DNA from: Bicyclus anynana | Lineage: Eukaryota; Arthropoda; Insecta; Lepidoptera; Nymphalidae | Length of the DNA: 64,000 nt | Assembly: GCF_947172395.1 (NCBI RefSeq) | Contig: NC_069085.1 | Span: forward strand, 1,086,112 to 1,150,111 | Direction of reading: 5' to 3' | In this document: in pieces, positions 21,597 to 32,896 of the stretch | Layout of the letters: each line of letters opens with the position of its first letter | How positions within the stretch are numbered: the first letter of the stretch is position 1 | Made by a program: the position numbers and the translations under genes | The notes under the pieces: generated by a model | Seen by the model: only the letters and a program-made list of their open reading frames with translations | Told to the model about the DNA's origin: nothing | Databases searched by the model: none

Positions 21597-21760
21597 ATGG
21601 CAACACAATGTAGCCCGCTAGCCAAGGCCGCGCTCGTGGTCGTTTTGTGCGCGCAGGACCGCGGCAAGGGCACGCTGACGCTGACCCACTTCCCGCCGAG
21701 ACTTACGCGCGCGCGCACGTGCCCGCGCAGATGGACACTCTCCGTTTCATTCTGCACTAA
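21597..21760. other. CpG-rich block with splice-like signals on both strands
   Basis: On the plus strand an acceptor-like ttttgtgcgcgcag ends at 21656 and is followed by an open frame DRGKGTLTLTHFPPR. On the minus strand a strong donor GTAAGT follows cgcgcgcgc near 21705, preceded by an open stretch NETESVHLRGHVRAR bounded by an AG near 21757. Each could mark an exon edge, and both cannot easily be true. I recognise neither peptide. A 5'-truncated SINE begins immediately downstream. Confidence 0.3.
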
Positions 21761-21770
21761 TGAAACCCTA

Positions 21771-21941
21771 ATGACAAAGCCGTACCGCCAAGCGATTTAG
21801 CGTTCCGGTACGACGTCGTGTAGAAACCGAAAGGGGTGTGGATTAACATCCTACTCCTAACAAGTTAGCCCGCTTTCATCTTAGATTGCATCATCAGGTG
21901 AGATTGTAGTCAAGGGCTAACTTGTAAAGAAAAAAAAAAGA
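21771..21941 (+). mobile_element. SINE family A, 5'-truncated
   Basis: The copy starts at gacaaagccgtaccgccaag and ends in a run of A. It lacks the tRNA head, and about 15 bases of the tail (cttaccatcaggt region) are shortened. Confidence 0.85.
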
Positions 21942-23095
21942 GTTAGTCTCTCCTCAAAGGAGTGGGATTTTCAAACATAGAACCACCACCATTTTCCTAT
22001 TCGGGTTGGCGGACATAGCGGCGATGTTGACTATGCAAAATCACTTTTAGATGTTGATGAGTTGATAACAATGACTGAGTCTGATAGCCAAAGAACCAGC
22101 AGGCTAATTCACTTAGTTTGACGTATGTGACGTTAGTTGACAATTATGAAATTGAGATTCTATGCGTATTCAACAAATATCATCCGGTGCCTACTGGCCG
22201 TTCTTCGATATCATACAGTAGGTAGTTGTCATTTGTCAGTTAATTTGATGTTTGTAGATTGTTAATAAAGACCAAATTAGTGAATAGGCCAACAGCAATA
22301 GGGGTTAAAATTAATTTTCAACAGATACATATTTTCTTTATTTGAAAAGAATAACTGCTTCTTGCTTTAGAATCAGTCCAAAGTCCTTACTAATTATTAT
22401 TCATATTGTTTATTTAAACAGGTTAAAAAATAAAAAAAAAATTGCTAGCATGAGACAATAATCTGATAAAGGTATCAAAATGAACCATATCCCGTAGTTT
22501 GATTAATCACTAACATAAACGCATGGAGTCATAACGGTTGTTCTATTGCAAAAAAAAACTCATCCTCTTTGAGAAAAATAAAAAACCAAATCTAAATTCT
22601 CATAAAATCTCTTGTAAAGTTATGAATTATGAATGATAGAGGCGATGTAGTTAATGAAAGAATTTATGTTGCTATTTACAACTTACTGGGAAATACGAAG
22701 CAATTAATTGTATCATTTGTACTTGTCGTGCGGCCAATTGCTTTTAATAAATTTAAACATTATATATAAATATTATGTATTATTTTGAGTCGTTCAGTTA
22801 CCTTTTTTTGTATTACTTACGTACTTAATAAACGACTCTAAAACTAAAGTTAGTAATAGCAGTTAACGTAGAAAGAAGATATCAGTAGAAAGAAGTGTTC
22901 AGTTAAGTTCGTGTATAGTATCCGCCCGTTTTAACTGTACAGTTCTTTCTAGTAATTGTAGATAAAACTGTACAGTCAAAACTGAGTAATTAAAACTGAA
23001 GGTCTGTTACCCGGGTAACATCGCAGAGAACGCTAGGAAGATGCATGTAGGTATACCTAAAAATAGTCATAATTATGTTTCTCAATAACATTATC
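21942..23095. other. Unassigned stretch
   Basis: AT-rich with no ORF over 60 codons. It includes a small inverted pair (ttttaactgtacagttc against gtacagtcaaaactg, 22930-22990) that could form a weak hairpin. Confidence 0.35.
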
Positions 23096-23425
23096 ATATC
23101 AAATGACATCTAATGCTGGACATAAAGCTCTTGTAGGATTTTTAAACACCACGATCTCGAAGTCGCTGTGACCCGTTTAATGTGGTTGATCACGCTAGTA
23201 AACCAAAAATGCAATTTTTGGAGCACGTGTTATTCTAGCACTTTGGGAGTTAGAATCCCAACATCCATTGGCTTTTGGAATTTAGTGCCCTGTCCATCGC
23301 CACTTCAGCTGTGTTGAGCTATGTTATCTGTAACTTTGTTCTTCTGCGGATCTCCTCATACCTGATCCGACCACGCAGAGATAGTCCTATTTTAGATCGC
23401 TGCATCGCTCTTTGAACCATGTGTA
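23096..23425 (-). pseudogene. RTE-type LINE 3' remnant
   Basis: On the minus strand it matches the RTE C-terminus region: gcccatt/gtccatcgccacttcagc, ctttgttcttctgcggat and gaccacgcagagatagtcc align with 11244-11456. Several indels and an internal replacement near 23180-23220 break all frames, so it is an old copy. Confidence 0.75.
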
Positions 23426-24094
23426 TGTAATTGTAATTATATAAATATTTTGTAATTAAGTATCTATAAGAAATTTTACTAAAAAGAAAACAAAGCAATT
23501 ACTTCTCACGGACTTGTTTGTATAATAGTATAATAAATGGTATGCAGGTACTTTGCGACCAATTAATTAAGGCGTTTGAAAGTCATCTTGAGTCTTATTT
23601 AGTTTTTATGTTCCAGTATCGAGATATGACGACTTATTTGATATGGGGCGGATTAAAGTGATTAAAGTTGAAGTATTTGTTGGGATTCAGTAACCACACA
23701 GCCACGACCCGTTTTGAAATATTTGATTTTTAGTTTTAATTTATTTGTCTGTACACGAATTTCCTTTTTTAAGCTTTGACGTAAAAAAGAAGGGTTAAGT
23801 TTTTCTAAACGAACTGTAATCTGTTTTTGTTTGAGAGCTGACATGATGATGGTTCTTAGCTATTCGCCATGATCGCTTGCCAATCTAAAGATATCGGCAT
23901 TTTCTTGTTTGATGGATAGATGGGGTAATAAATAAATAAATAAATATCGGGAGATTTTTTTTTTTTTAAATTTTTATTTTGTTTATCCCAGTCGAGTTTT
24001 AACATAAAATACAAAACAAGTTCTGGAATTCTAATTTAAGCAATATCTATAATAATGTTATTAGATACTAGCAGACTACACGACGCAATATAGG

Positions 24095-24221
24095 AGAGGC
24101 TGGCTTACCACCCGTGACTAGCAAAGACGTATCGCCAAGTGTTTTAGCGTTTCGGTACGATGTCGTGTAGAAACCGAAACAGGTGTGGATTTTCATCCTC
24201 CTCATAAGTTAGCCCGTTGTC
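24095..24221 (+). mobile_element. SINE family A, degraded fragment
   Basis: Recognisable blocks are caaagacgtatcgccaag, tttagcgtttcggtacgatg and tgtagaaaccgaaac. It stops at taagttagcccgttg, directly against the family D SINE on the other strand. Confidence 0.75.
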
Positions 24222-24445
24222 TGTGTGATTACTATCACATGCTTGTGACGATCGGGACCGACGGCTTAATTTGCTCTCCTAGGACGTTATAATAACGCCA
24301 CCAAATTTCCATTAAGTAACTACGTACTGACAATTGCTAAGAAAAAGAATGCTTAATATTTCATTGACCAATCCAAAACTCGAACCCAGGACCTCATGAT
24401 TAAAAGTGGTATAGGCTAACCACTGGAACAACGAGGCAGCTGAAT
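24222..24445 (-). mobile_element. SINE family D, tRNA-derived, minus strand
   Basis: On the minus strand the head reads ctgcctcgttgttccagtgg and ttagcctat, with a B box in gaggtcctgggttcgagttt. The body continues through attaagcattctttttctta to cggcttaatttgctctcc on the opposite strand. Only one good copy is present here, so family limits are approximate. Confidence 0.5.
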
Positions 24446-24959
24446 CGAGCTTAGATCCACCCTGTGCTGCAATAAGGGTTGGCTGACTAAACGTAGGTAC
24501 AAATAGATAAAATTAAAGATGATACCACAATGCCATTATCGAATTTAGGTTAATACATTAAAATCAAAGCAGGTATGAGGCATTTGATCCTCTGTCGGGA
24601 CCCCAGAGACGTATGCGATCACAAAGGCACAAAAAAGCGCGGGCACGCCTTAATAAGTTAATCTTGAAAGTCTAATGAAATATCACGGGGCGACAAACAC
24701 TGCAGTCATGATCCCTTGCAAACATAGCGTGCAATCTAATTAGTCTGTCGTTTGATATAATAAGGGTTATAATTGTTTGATTCAGTGTGTTGGTAAAGTT
24801 GTTTGCGTTGGGAGGAAATAAATAATTTGAGTGGAAAGATGGCGCGATAAAAGAAGGTAGGTACCTGTGATGTGAGTACAGTGTAGGGTTGTCACGCGTA
24901 ATAAAATTATTTGATTAATAAAAAAATAAAGTTAATATTTTAACAATTTTGACGTAGTT
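24446..24959. other. Unassigned stretch
   Basis: No gene; moderate AT content. A phrase near 24885 (gtgtagggttgtcacgcg) resembles a hAT-like terminus but has no partner that I can find. Confidence 0.35.
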
Positions 24960-25273
24960 GATAGTGCTGTGTTTCTCAATAAATAGATTCTGGGTTCGAT
25001 TCTAAACTCGGGTCAGTTTAGGATTTTATATTTTTTAAATTCTGGCTATATATGCATTAGCCGTGGCTTGTTAACATTCTACCGGCATAAACATTTCGTT
25101 AAACGACTTTGCGTTCCGGTACGATGCCGGCACGTTAAATAAACTTACTTACGGTAGAAACTGTCAGAAGCATGGGTAATAAACATTCGACCTCTTTCAA
25201 GTAAGCCTTCTATCATCTTAGAATGCATTGTGAGATCGAACCAAGTCTCACTTATCATTGAATAAAAAAAATA
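24960..25273 (+). mobile_element. SINE family A, highly diverged
   Basis: The order of landmarks is kept: ctgggttcgattctaa as a B-box remnant, ttagccgtggcttgttaaca, ttgcgttccggtacgatgcc and a poly-A end. Identity is far lower than in the other copies, and a 25-bp insertion interrupts it near 25125-25150. It is probably the oldest family A copy in the window. Confidence 0.6.
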
Positions 25274-25343
25274 ATCTATATATTTATCTCACTTATCTCA
25301 CAATCTATATATTTATCTCACTTATCATTGAATAAAAAAATAA
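25274..25343 (+). repeat. Local tandem duplication beside a Helitron-like element
   Basis: The phrases cttatcattgaataaaaaaa, taatctatat and atttatctca occur two or three times between 25250 and 25350. It looks like slippage or a short duplication at the junction of the SINE and the Helitron-like copy. Confidence 0.6.
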
Positions 25344-25515
25344 TCTATATGTTTGTTTGTTTGATTGAACGCGCTAATCTCAGGAACTACTGGTCCGATT
25401 TGAAAAATTCTTTCAGTACTAGATAGCCCATTTATCGAGGAAGGCTATAGGCTATATATTATTATATTCCTACGGGAACGAGAACCACGCGAGTGAACCG
25501 CGTGGTGTCAGCTAG
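25344..25515 (+). mobile_element. Helitron-like element
   Basis: It begins tctatatgtttgtttg, lacking about 20 bases after the start compared with 52392-52599. It includes gaacgcgctaatctcaggaa, ctactggtccgatttgaaaa and atagcccatttatcgagga, and ends exactly at gtcagCTAG followed by T. The 3' end and A/T context fit Helitron insertion. Confidence 0.7.
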
Positions 25516-25533
25516 TAATAGATAAAAACATAG

Positions 25534-26683
25534 ATAACAAACATAGATAACAAACTAATTGTATCAGCATTGTTTATGGACCTAAGTAAAGCTTTTGATA
25601 ATGTTGATCACAAGATACTATTGACGAAGTTAAGTAAATATGGAGTTAGAGGCAATGCACTAAATTTATTGAAAACATACCTCATAAATAGGACACAAAT
25701 AACACTAATAGATAGAATCGACATGAATACGCGAACTGAGACTAAATATTTATCTAAAGAGAAAACTGTTACTCGCGGCGTACCTCAAGGAAGTGTATTA
25801 GGTCCACTACTCTTCCTGATATATATAAATGATCTACCGAATTCAACAAATCATCCCATGGTGCTATTTGCGGATGATTGCACTGTGATCTATATAAATA
25901 GGAACATTACTGAACACGAGAATTCTATAAATGACAGTCTGTTAGATATAATGAATTGGTTGGACGATAATACGCTTACGTTAAACTTTAATAAAACAAA
26001 ACTAATGAATTTTCAGAATATAAGGAGCCATATCACATATGATTTAAACATTAAATATTTCGACAAAGTAATTGACGAAACTTATGAAACAAAATTTTTA
26101 GGATTAAATATTGACAAACATTTTTCATGGAAAACGCATACTGAATATGTGTGTTCTAGGTTAAATCAGCTTTCTTACATGTTATTTATGCTTTCCAAGA
26201 AAGTTGATAATAAAACCTTACTTGTGGCATATCATGCCCAAGTTGCTTCGATTCTGAGGTATGGGATAGTTTTCTGGGGTAACGCTAGGCTACATTACAA
26301 ATGTCTTTGTTGCACAAAAAAGATGCATAAGAGCAATATGTGGATTGCAGAAAAGGGAAAGTTGTAGACCCTATTTTAAAAAATTAAAGATATTTACTGT
26401 GACATCCTTATATATATTTGAAATCGCATTATTTCTGAGAACGAACGACAGATTATTTCAAAGGCATAATCGTGAGCGTTGCAGAGATAGATTTCGGTTT
26501 CCTCCCCACCACACTGCTTTCCTAAATAAGAGCATCTGCATGATGATTATTAGAATATATAATAAATTACCAAAGCTTATAAGACAGGAGAACAATTTAA
26601 TTAGTTTTAAAAATAATCTGCGTAGGTTTCTCCTGGACAATGCGTTTTATGACATAAATGAATTTTTAACTTTGACATTTTAA
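25534..26683 (+). pseudogene. CR1/Jockey-type LINE reverse transcriptase, 5'-truncated, one frameshift
   Basis: The frame opens at 25534. Counting from there, the reverse transcriptase palm begins with FMDLSKAFD at residues 14-22, then YGVRG, then GVPQGSVLGP at 82-91 and the catalytic FADD at 112-115. Downstream NFNKTKLMNF and KFLGLNID follow. The first frame stops at 26365-26367. A one-base shift near 26295-26340 moves the reading to the frame ending at 26683, which gives the thumb and C-terminus (ending EFLTLTF). Endonuclease and early RT motifs are missing. There is no in-frame stop in the first 277 codons, so the loss of function looks recent. The enzyme would copy LINE RNA into the genome by target-primed reverse transcription. 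Confidence 0.88.
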
Positions 26684-26954
26684 TATAAATTTATTCTTTT
26701 GACAATATGATGTAAATTGATTTTTGTTTCATTTATTTTTTATTTGTATTTTCTTTTTTTCAAATTAATTAATATTGTTCTTCTATTCATTATTAAAAGT
26801 AATTTCTGGAATGACATAATATTTACTGTAAATGTAACTTATATTTTGCATGCCAATCGGGCATGATACAGAACAGATTATATTTATTTGTTAAGACCTT
26901 GTAAACTGTATCAGCAAATAAAGGATTGTATTTGTATTTGTATTTGTATTTTTA
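26684..26954 (+). mobile_element. LINE 3' UTR with hairpin and (TTTGTA)n tail
   Basis: This is the 3' UTR of the preceding LINE. It contains a hairpin with a six-base stem, catgcc-aatcg-ggcatg (26849-26865). It ends in aaaggattgtatttgtatttg repeated to 26954. Simple-repeat tails of this type mark the 3' ends of several insect LINE groups. Confidence 0.7.
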
Positions 26955-27170
26955 ACATCAGAACGTTTTAGTTTCAAATATATAAAATAGATTAATAATC
27001 ACACGAAACTTTTAAGTCAGTCTGTAAGGTATTTGTACTTTGTGCAGTGGTTTTTAAGTTAAGTTTTTAACCTAGAAAGTGCATTTCATACAAATTAAGA
27101 CGTGTGTGTTTTACTACCTGTACTGAGGTTTTTTTTTCTAAGCGTTTCAGAAATATTTAATTAAAATTTC

Positions 27171-27262
27171 CGCATTGGGGCAGCGTGATGGGTCTAAGCT
27201 TCACCCCTATAATAGGGGGAGCCTAGCCCTGTAGAATCTAAATAAGCTGATAATTATGAGAA
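27171..27262 (+). repeat. SINE family B-like fragment, degraded
   Basis: It contains cgcattggggcagcgtgatg and ends in agctgataattatgag, loosely following the last 90 bases of family B. Similarity is low and the assignment uncertain. Confidence 0.35.
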
Positions 27263-27486
27263 GGGTAATATCAATTCCCATTTAGTTGGCAGCCCTACCG
27301 CAAAAATGGATATGATACCGGTATGAGTTGACATTAAGATTCCCCGCGCGGCGTCGCTCGGTGCCGGGACTAATGTTTTACTTTATCCGCTGCTATCAGC
27401 ACATCGCACGCGCATCCTACGCGACTGCACACAAGGACGCATTGTGCAGTACTCAGTATGGCGAAGATCCTAAAACTATACCTTTG

Positions 27487-27530
27487 ATAGAACCTTTTTT
27501 TTATTTTATTTTATTTTATTTTACCTTAAT
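27487..27530 (+). repeat. (TTTTA)n microsatellite
   Basis: A run of ttttattttattttatttta. It may be a remnant of a poly-A tail on the opposite strand. Confidence 0.75.
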
Positions 27531-27719
27531 AAGTTATCCTACCCGCATAAGTTACTAATATTGTTTTTTTTTTACTTTTTTAGTTGACTAAAGAATGTTT
27601 ATTTAGTTTTCAAAATAAATAAACTTTTTAATGATTTGATTACATCATATAAATAAAAAAATATGTCTCAGAGTTATGTAAATGCAAATATGTAAATGTA
27701 GAACATAACAATATGTTGC

Positions 27720-27800
27720 GAAGCCCGGTACCCTCCATACACCTGACTCACCCCCGCCCGCCGCCCGCGCTCACCCCCGGCCACCTCCGTCGTATGCGAC
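27720..27800. other. C-rich CpG patch
   Basis: The block acccccgcccgccgcccgcg sits between AT-rich flanks. The minus strand contains gggggtgagcg, which resembles a splice donor, but no open frame around it is convincing. Confidence 0.25.
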
Positions 27801-29543
27801 GCAAAAAATAATATCATATCTCCTAAACGAATCTATCTTTTGTTGCAACTAAGTGATTGGATGTAAGGATTTTTGGATGCGGCGCATTGCTTTACTTTAT
27901 TATCAGCTTGGAATACATTTTTTATATGATTCCTTTAAATTTCGCAAAGGTAAAACAATAGTGAGACACTATAAAGGTTTTCTCTATTTAAAGACGTCTT
28001 TAGCACGTAGAGCACGTGGAGTATGTGGAAAATATATAGAGAAGTAGAGCGCCAAAAGTAATGACGAAATGACTACCTCAGAATGAATGTTAAAGAGTTA
28101 GCAAAGAAATAAAATAGTGTAGAAAGAGCAGCATTAGCAGATTTCTGGAACAAAGAAGTGAAGAAAAGAACGCAGTGAAAAAAGGCGTTACAGGAGTCAA
28201 AACCCACAAAGGGTTGTAACGCAGACGAAAGATGAAAATTATTAGACAGGGAGAAGATATCAAATATAATTTTGTAAGATTTTTGAAAACCAATATATTT
28301 TCTCTTCTTTAGTATTGCACAAAAACCTTTTGCAAAGTATCTAAAAACACAAAAAAATAAATAAATAAAAACAGTTTAATCAAAATCAAAAACAAAGCCT
28401 TTTTCAATTTAAGTAATGCGTGACGATGGGATCACAAAAGTGTTGTTTTTTACTACTTTTCTCGCAATTTTTAAGCATCAAGTAAACAATCCTGCAAATA
28501 TGGTACTACGAGTGACATATCCATACTTTAAACGTTCGCAATACCAAACAATACATCTTCCAAATGCACTTTCGTTTTTATGCGGCCCCGCGCCGGGAAA
28601 AAATAGCCGTCGCGCCGCAACCACCATTTTTTCGAGCGCACTCAATTTATCTTTACGGTCAATGTTGCCTTGCATTGTGCCAGCACATATCAAAAAATAA
28701 AAAAAAAACACATCGTCAAAGACGTTTTATGAATAGACGGACGGGTCTTATGTAAGCATTGAACTTGATGTGTTGTTGTGCGTTCTATTTTATATAATAA
28801 TTTATTTATTTTGCTATTATCCTCGAAAAGCCAACGAACCCAGGCGACACCGTCATCCAGGTCCGACAAAATACTCTCTACGTACATTTCACCCCGAAAC
28901 CGGAGCATCCTCAGGAGATGTTAACTCTAGCACATGCAATTGCAAAGTATTTTCTGTATTGCGTTCTATTTTAGTCTTTCAGATCACTGTTTTCTCTATC
29001 CTTCTTCTGTCGATCGCAATTATACATATTCGCTCATATGATTTTTACCATAATAAAGTTAACAAATATTCAAGAGTAAACAGAAAAATGATATGAAGAA
29101 TAAAATGTTTCATAGATTTACATATTAGGTATATTTTATATTAAGTATAATTATAATTTGAAACTGCTGGCCATGCTTAAAAAGGCAATCACCTAATTTT
29201 ATCATCAGTTATACAAAGTGCAATCTACTCGTCTATACTTATAAATCAATCTCGGTGAACCGAACCAAAAAGTTGTGGAAGTCACGTTTGAAAAAAAGTG
29301 TAGTTTTTGAAAAGGATCCGCGTCTTTTTTCACCATAAGTTGCGTTATGGCGCGGTTTATGGCACGCCATTGTTGTGGGGACGGAGTTTTGTATACTGCT
29401 TATAAACTTAGCGATGTAATGTGATAGTCAACCTAGCCAAGTTTTATTTTTTATTAGTTACTACCGCGGTACCGCGGTTTTACCTGCATAGTTCTTGCTC
29501 TCGTGGGAATACGACTATAATATTAGCCAGAATCTACCAGACC
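27801..29543. other. Unassigned stretch
   Basis: About 1.7 kb with several overlapping 60-108 codon ORFs on both strands, none with a recognised domain. A small CpG-rich patch (28580-28640) holds ggccccgcgccgggaaa. A motif accgcggtaccgcggt at 29463-29478 is a palindrome of 16 bases. Confidence 0.3.
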
Positions 29544-29640
29544 AAAGTCAAAGTCAAAATACATTTATTTCAATTAGGCTTAGTTTACAACCAGACCAGA
29601 CATGTGCTCTCATTGATAGAGCATGGTACTCCCAACCCAA
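29544..29640 (-). repeat. Probable LINE 3' end, minus strand
   Basis: The plus strand reads caaagtcaaagtcaaaatac followed by atttatttcaattaggctta. On the minus strand this is a tail ending in TTTGACTTTGACTTT, a simple-repeat terminus seen on insect LINEs. No coding sequence can be attached. Confidence 0.35.
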
Positions 29641-31018
29641 AAGTAAAGTAGTAACTACTAATATCATACAGAAAATTTAAATAAAGAAAGACGTAGATAC
29701 ACACACATGTATCACATTAGATGCAGAACATATCACACATAGTTGTCTAATGTATGCGCACATTAACACAAATACACAAATACGTGGAAACAACACAACT
29801 GGGCAGAGCGTACAGTAAGATGACGCTCCTTGTCGTTGCCATAAATTACGGATATTCAAATCGTTTCGATACCAATTCGGTACCGCAATTAACACGCGAA
29901 CTGGTTTTTAGTGATGTACCTGAATACACTATCGGTATTAGATTCTACTTTAATAAATAATATTTTTTTACAACTATTTTACTTCAAATAACGTTGTTTT
30001 TAGTTGTTTATTTTACTGCTAATGCTAACGCTTGTCTGAGAAGTAGATAATATCCAATTTTGACCTCTGAAAAATGAACTTATGCTGAAGTTAAACAGTT
30101 TCGTATATTCCAGTCTGTCACTGAATAGTGACTCTATCGATCGATTCGAATCGGAAAGCCGATTGTGATAACAATAGAGATAGCAAAATATTTTTGTTTT
30201 AGAACTGCGATTTGCATTCAGCATGTCTAATACAAAAGGCGTGGATTACTAATCGGCATCTAAGTTTCCTACCACAAAAGATTTGAACAAAATTCAAAAA
30301 TAAATATTTAGACATCACTAGGTACTGTTTCTTATAAAGTATGTAGTTCATATTAAAAAAAGGATCCTACATCACTTGCCTTTGAATTAATTTAACCGTG
30401 AAAAATTAAAAAATAAGTCATGTATTCTGATTTATAAAACTGAAGTGTTATTGAACGCGCTAATTTCAAGAACTAAATAAAATCTTTCAGTATTATGAAA
30501 TTATTTTATTAGTACCCTAACCATTCAGATACCGATCTTTCAATTATTCAGTATAATATACTCGTAGTTCAATTCATTCGTCTCGATAATCCAAGCAATC
30601 GACACTTACCCATCACTAGTGCACAAACAAAAATAGTTAGATTCTACATCTATCCAATAAGTGTGTAATGAATCCGATGAGTACCAACGGAATGAGATAA
30701 TAACCAATTCGGCTAAGTGTGGGCATGGCCTGTTTTTTACAAATTTATGTATTTAATACCGGTTTCATTTCGTGTCACCGCACTCGCATACTATTCTTTG
30801 CGTATACAGGGTGCTTTAGTACTTGGAACAGTATGGTATTATTTTTATTTGATTTTAAGGGACTTTTTACGAGAATCATTTGAAGTCGTATTTATAAATA
30901 TATAGGTATAGTCAGTATATTAATACTTTTATCATATAACTTTTCATGTATTTGCGTTTTTTTTTAAACTTATAAACAAGTTTAAATTTTTTTATATATT
31001 TTCTGAAGTAAAAATATA
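29641..31018. other. Unassigned stretch
   Basis: AT-rich, with short ORFs only. A decayed Helitron-like piece is visible near 30450-30495 (tgaacgcgctaatttcaaga). Confidence 0.35.
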
Positions 31019-31047
31019 CAAAAACTAACTCCTATAGTTAGTTTTTG
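31019..31047. repeat. 12-bp stem hairpin
   Basis: The arms caaaaactaact and agttagtttttg are perfect reverse complements around the five-base loop cctat. It lies in AT-rich DNA, and no terminator or ncRNA role can be shown. Confidence 0.6.
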
Positions 31048-31620
31048 TTTCGGTATTTATTTTTTCATTTAATTACAAATTGGCTTAAAATATAAAACTG
31101 AATAGACGTAACATATTTATTGTAAAAATTAACTTTATTTTCGCCGTCAATTTATCATAAAAATCGATTAGGTGTTAATATACGGAATCTCAAAAAAAGG
31201 TTATAAAATTCTAATAAATGGACGGACAATCTTTCAAAATACAGACTAACTTGGACTAACATCTTGAAAACGAATAAATTATATTTATTGGAAGCATACA
31301 GATTGGAAGCAGATAGCTTGGAGTCACTATAGCCCCGCGATTTTTTGTATAATTAAAACTATTCTACAATTTTTTGTAGTAAATGAACACCCTATGTATA
31401 TGTACGAGTATAATATTAAATACCAATAAATATATTGCCATGGTTTATGGAAATTTCGACAAACTAAGATGGCATAGGGAAAACATTATTCATGTTTTTT
31501 TGTCGGAATTAAAATCGGTACGAGACGTTTTATTTTTGGTAATTACATCACATCTTGTACGGACACTTTTGTTTACTTCTGTGATTCAATAATACAAATG
31601 ATCTAATGGATTTAAACATT
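31048..31620. other. Unassigned stretch
   Basis: No gene or repeat recognised. A 69-codon ORF at 31383-31592 lacks any domain. Confidence 0.35.
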
Positions 31621-31806
31621 TTTTTTTATTCTTTACAAGTTAGCCCTTGACTACAATCACACCTGATGGTAAGTGATGTTGCAGTCTAAGATGGAAGCGA
31701 GCTAACTTGTTAGGAGGAGGATGAAAATCCACACCCCTTTCGGTTTCTACACGGCATCGTACCGGAACGCTAAATCGCTTGGCGGTACGTCTTTGCCGGT
31801 AGGGTG
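31621..31806 (-). mobile_element. SINE family A, head missing, minus strand
   Basis: On the minus strand it runs from caccctaccggcaaagacgt through the body to a poly-A tail (T residues at 31621-31628). Sequence agreement with the 41158 copy is high, so it is fairly young. The head is cut off exactly where the family B SINE begins at 31807. Confidence 0.85.
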
Positions 31807-32052
31807 CCTCCGATTCCGGATAGTGTGGGTTCGAATCCGGTCTCGGGCATGCACCTCTAACTTTTCAGTTGTGTGCATTTTAAGAAATTAAGTATCACGT
31901 GTCTCACTCGGTGAAGGAAAACATCGTGAGGAAACCTGCACAGCAGAGAATTTCTCCGCATTGGGCCTGCGTGGTGCACTATTGGCCACTATTATTGAGA
32001 TTCTGAGAGGAGACTCGAGCTCAGCTGTGAGTCGAATATGGGTTGATGACGA
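31807..32052 (+). mobile_element. SINE family B, 5'-truncated
   Basis: It begins at cctccgattccgga, about 27 bases into family B, and keeps the B box and all internal blocks up to tatgggttgatgac. It abuts the family A copy with no intervening bases. The small deletion near ctgagaggagactcgagctc is minor. Confidence 0.85.
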
Positions 32053-32576
32053 TATCAAATAACATAACATAACATTTCCGGTGCGTTGTATACAGAGTAG
32101 TGTGTGGGTGTGCCAATCAGAGCTACATCCGTTTTGATGTGATGTATCGTTTCAGTAAATTAAAACTTATTCTTTACTTATCGCTTATTTGCATGTTTAT
32201 TAGGTTCTGATCAGATATTTAAATTCTAAAAGCACCAATTGCAAATTTCCGAATTGGAGAATTTATTGTTAACTCATGACTATTTTCACTTGATGGTAAG
32301 TGACGTTAATAGGCACATAATAGGTATTTTCAGTATGCGGTCGAAAGAAAGTTAAATATTTACTAACAGTCTCAAATTATTTTGTTTCTTAGATTTATAA
32401 ACTAATACTTAACTAAGAGTATATTACTTACAACACATTTTTGACTCCGGCATTAATCCAAAAAGATTTTTTCTGTAAAGCAATTGTAATGTCTGCAGTT
32501 TTCTGTAGAATAAAAGTTGAAAAATATTTTGATTACAAGAAAATATCCAGTAAAATCAACAACATTCTGATAAGTA
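32053..32576. other. Unassigned stretch
   Basis: AT-rich. A short SINE A or LINE tail echo (cacttgatggtaagtgac, minus strand) lies at 32285-32305. No gene. Confidence 0.35.
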
Positions 32577-32626
32577 AACGTAGAAACAACTAAAAAGTAA
32601 GCTTACTTTTTAGTTGTTTCTACGTT
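32577..32626. repeat. Perfect 50-bp palindrome
   Basis: The left half aacgtagaaacaactaaaaa plus gtaag is exactly mirrored as its reverse complement in the right half, with no spacer; the centre is AAGCTT. The direct repeat TGATAAG lies just outside on the left (32568-32574) and at the right edge (32626-32632). Such sequence can form a cruciform or hairpin. No coding or transposon feature is attached. Confidence 0.97.
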
Positions 32627-32804
32627 GATAAGAAATCTACACTTGTTGATAAATATCAATGACAATCTAGTAAATACTACGTTTTACATTTTTATTCCTA
32701 CTAAAATTTCTATTTTATAGCTCTATTTTTTACACTACTTAATAGATATTTATCTAGTTGATTAAGAGTTAATCAAATATGAATTAATGAAACATAAATA
32801 ATAT

Positions 32805-32896
32805 GCGGGTAAAGCAATTTTTAAAAATAATTGTATATAACATTTAAAGCAAATGAATTTATTTACAAGGATTCCGACCAAATTTGCTTTACCCGC
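32805..32896. repeat. 92-bp stretch with 13-bp perfect inverted ends
   Basis: The arms gcgggtaaagcaa (32805-32817) and ttgctttacccgc (32884-32896) are exact reverse complements enclosing 66 AT-rich bases. It may be a tiny MITE; no target duplication is evident. Confidence 0.7.
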
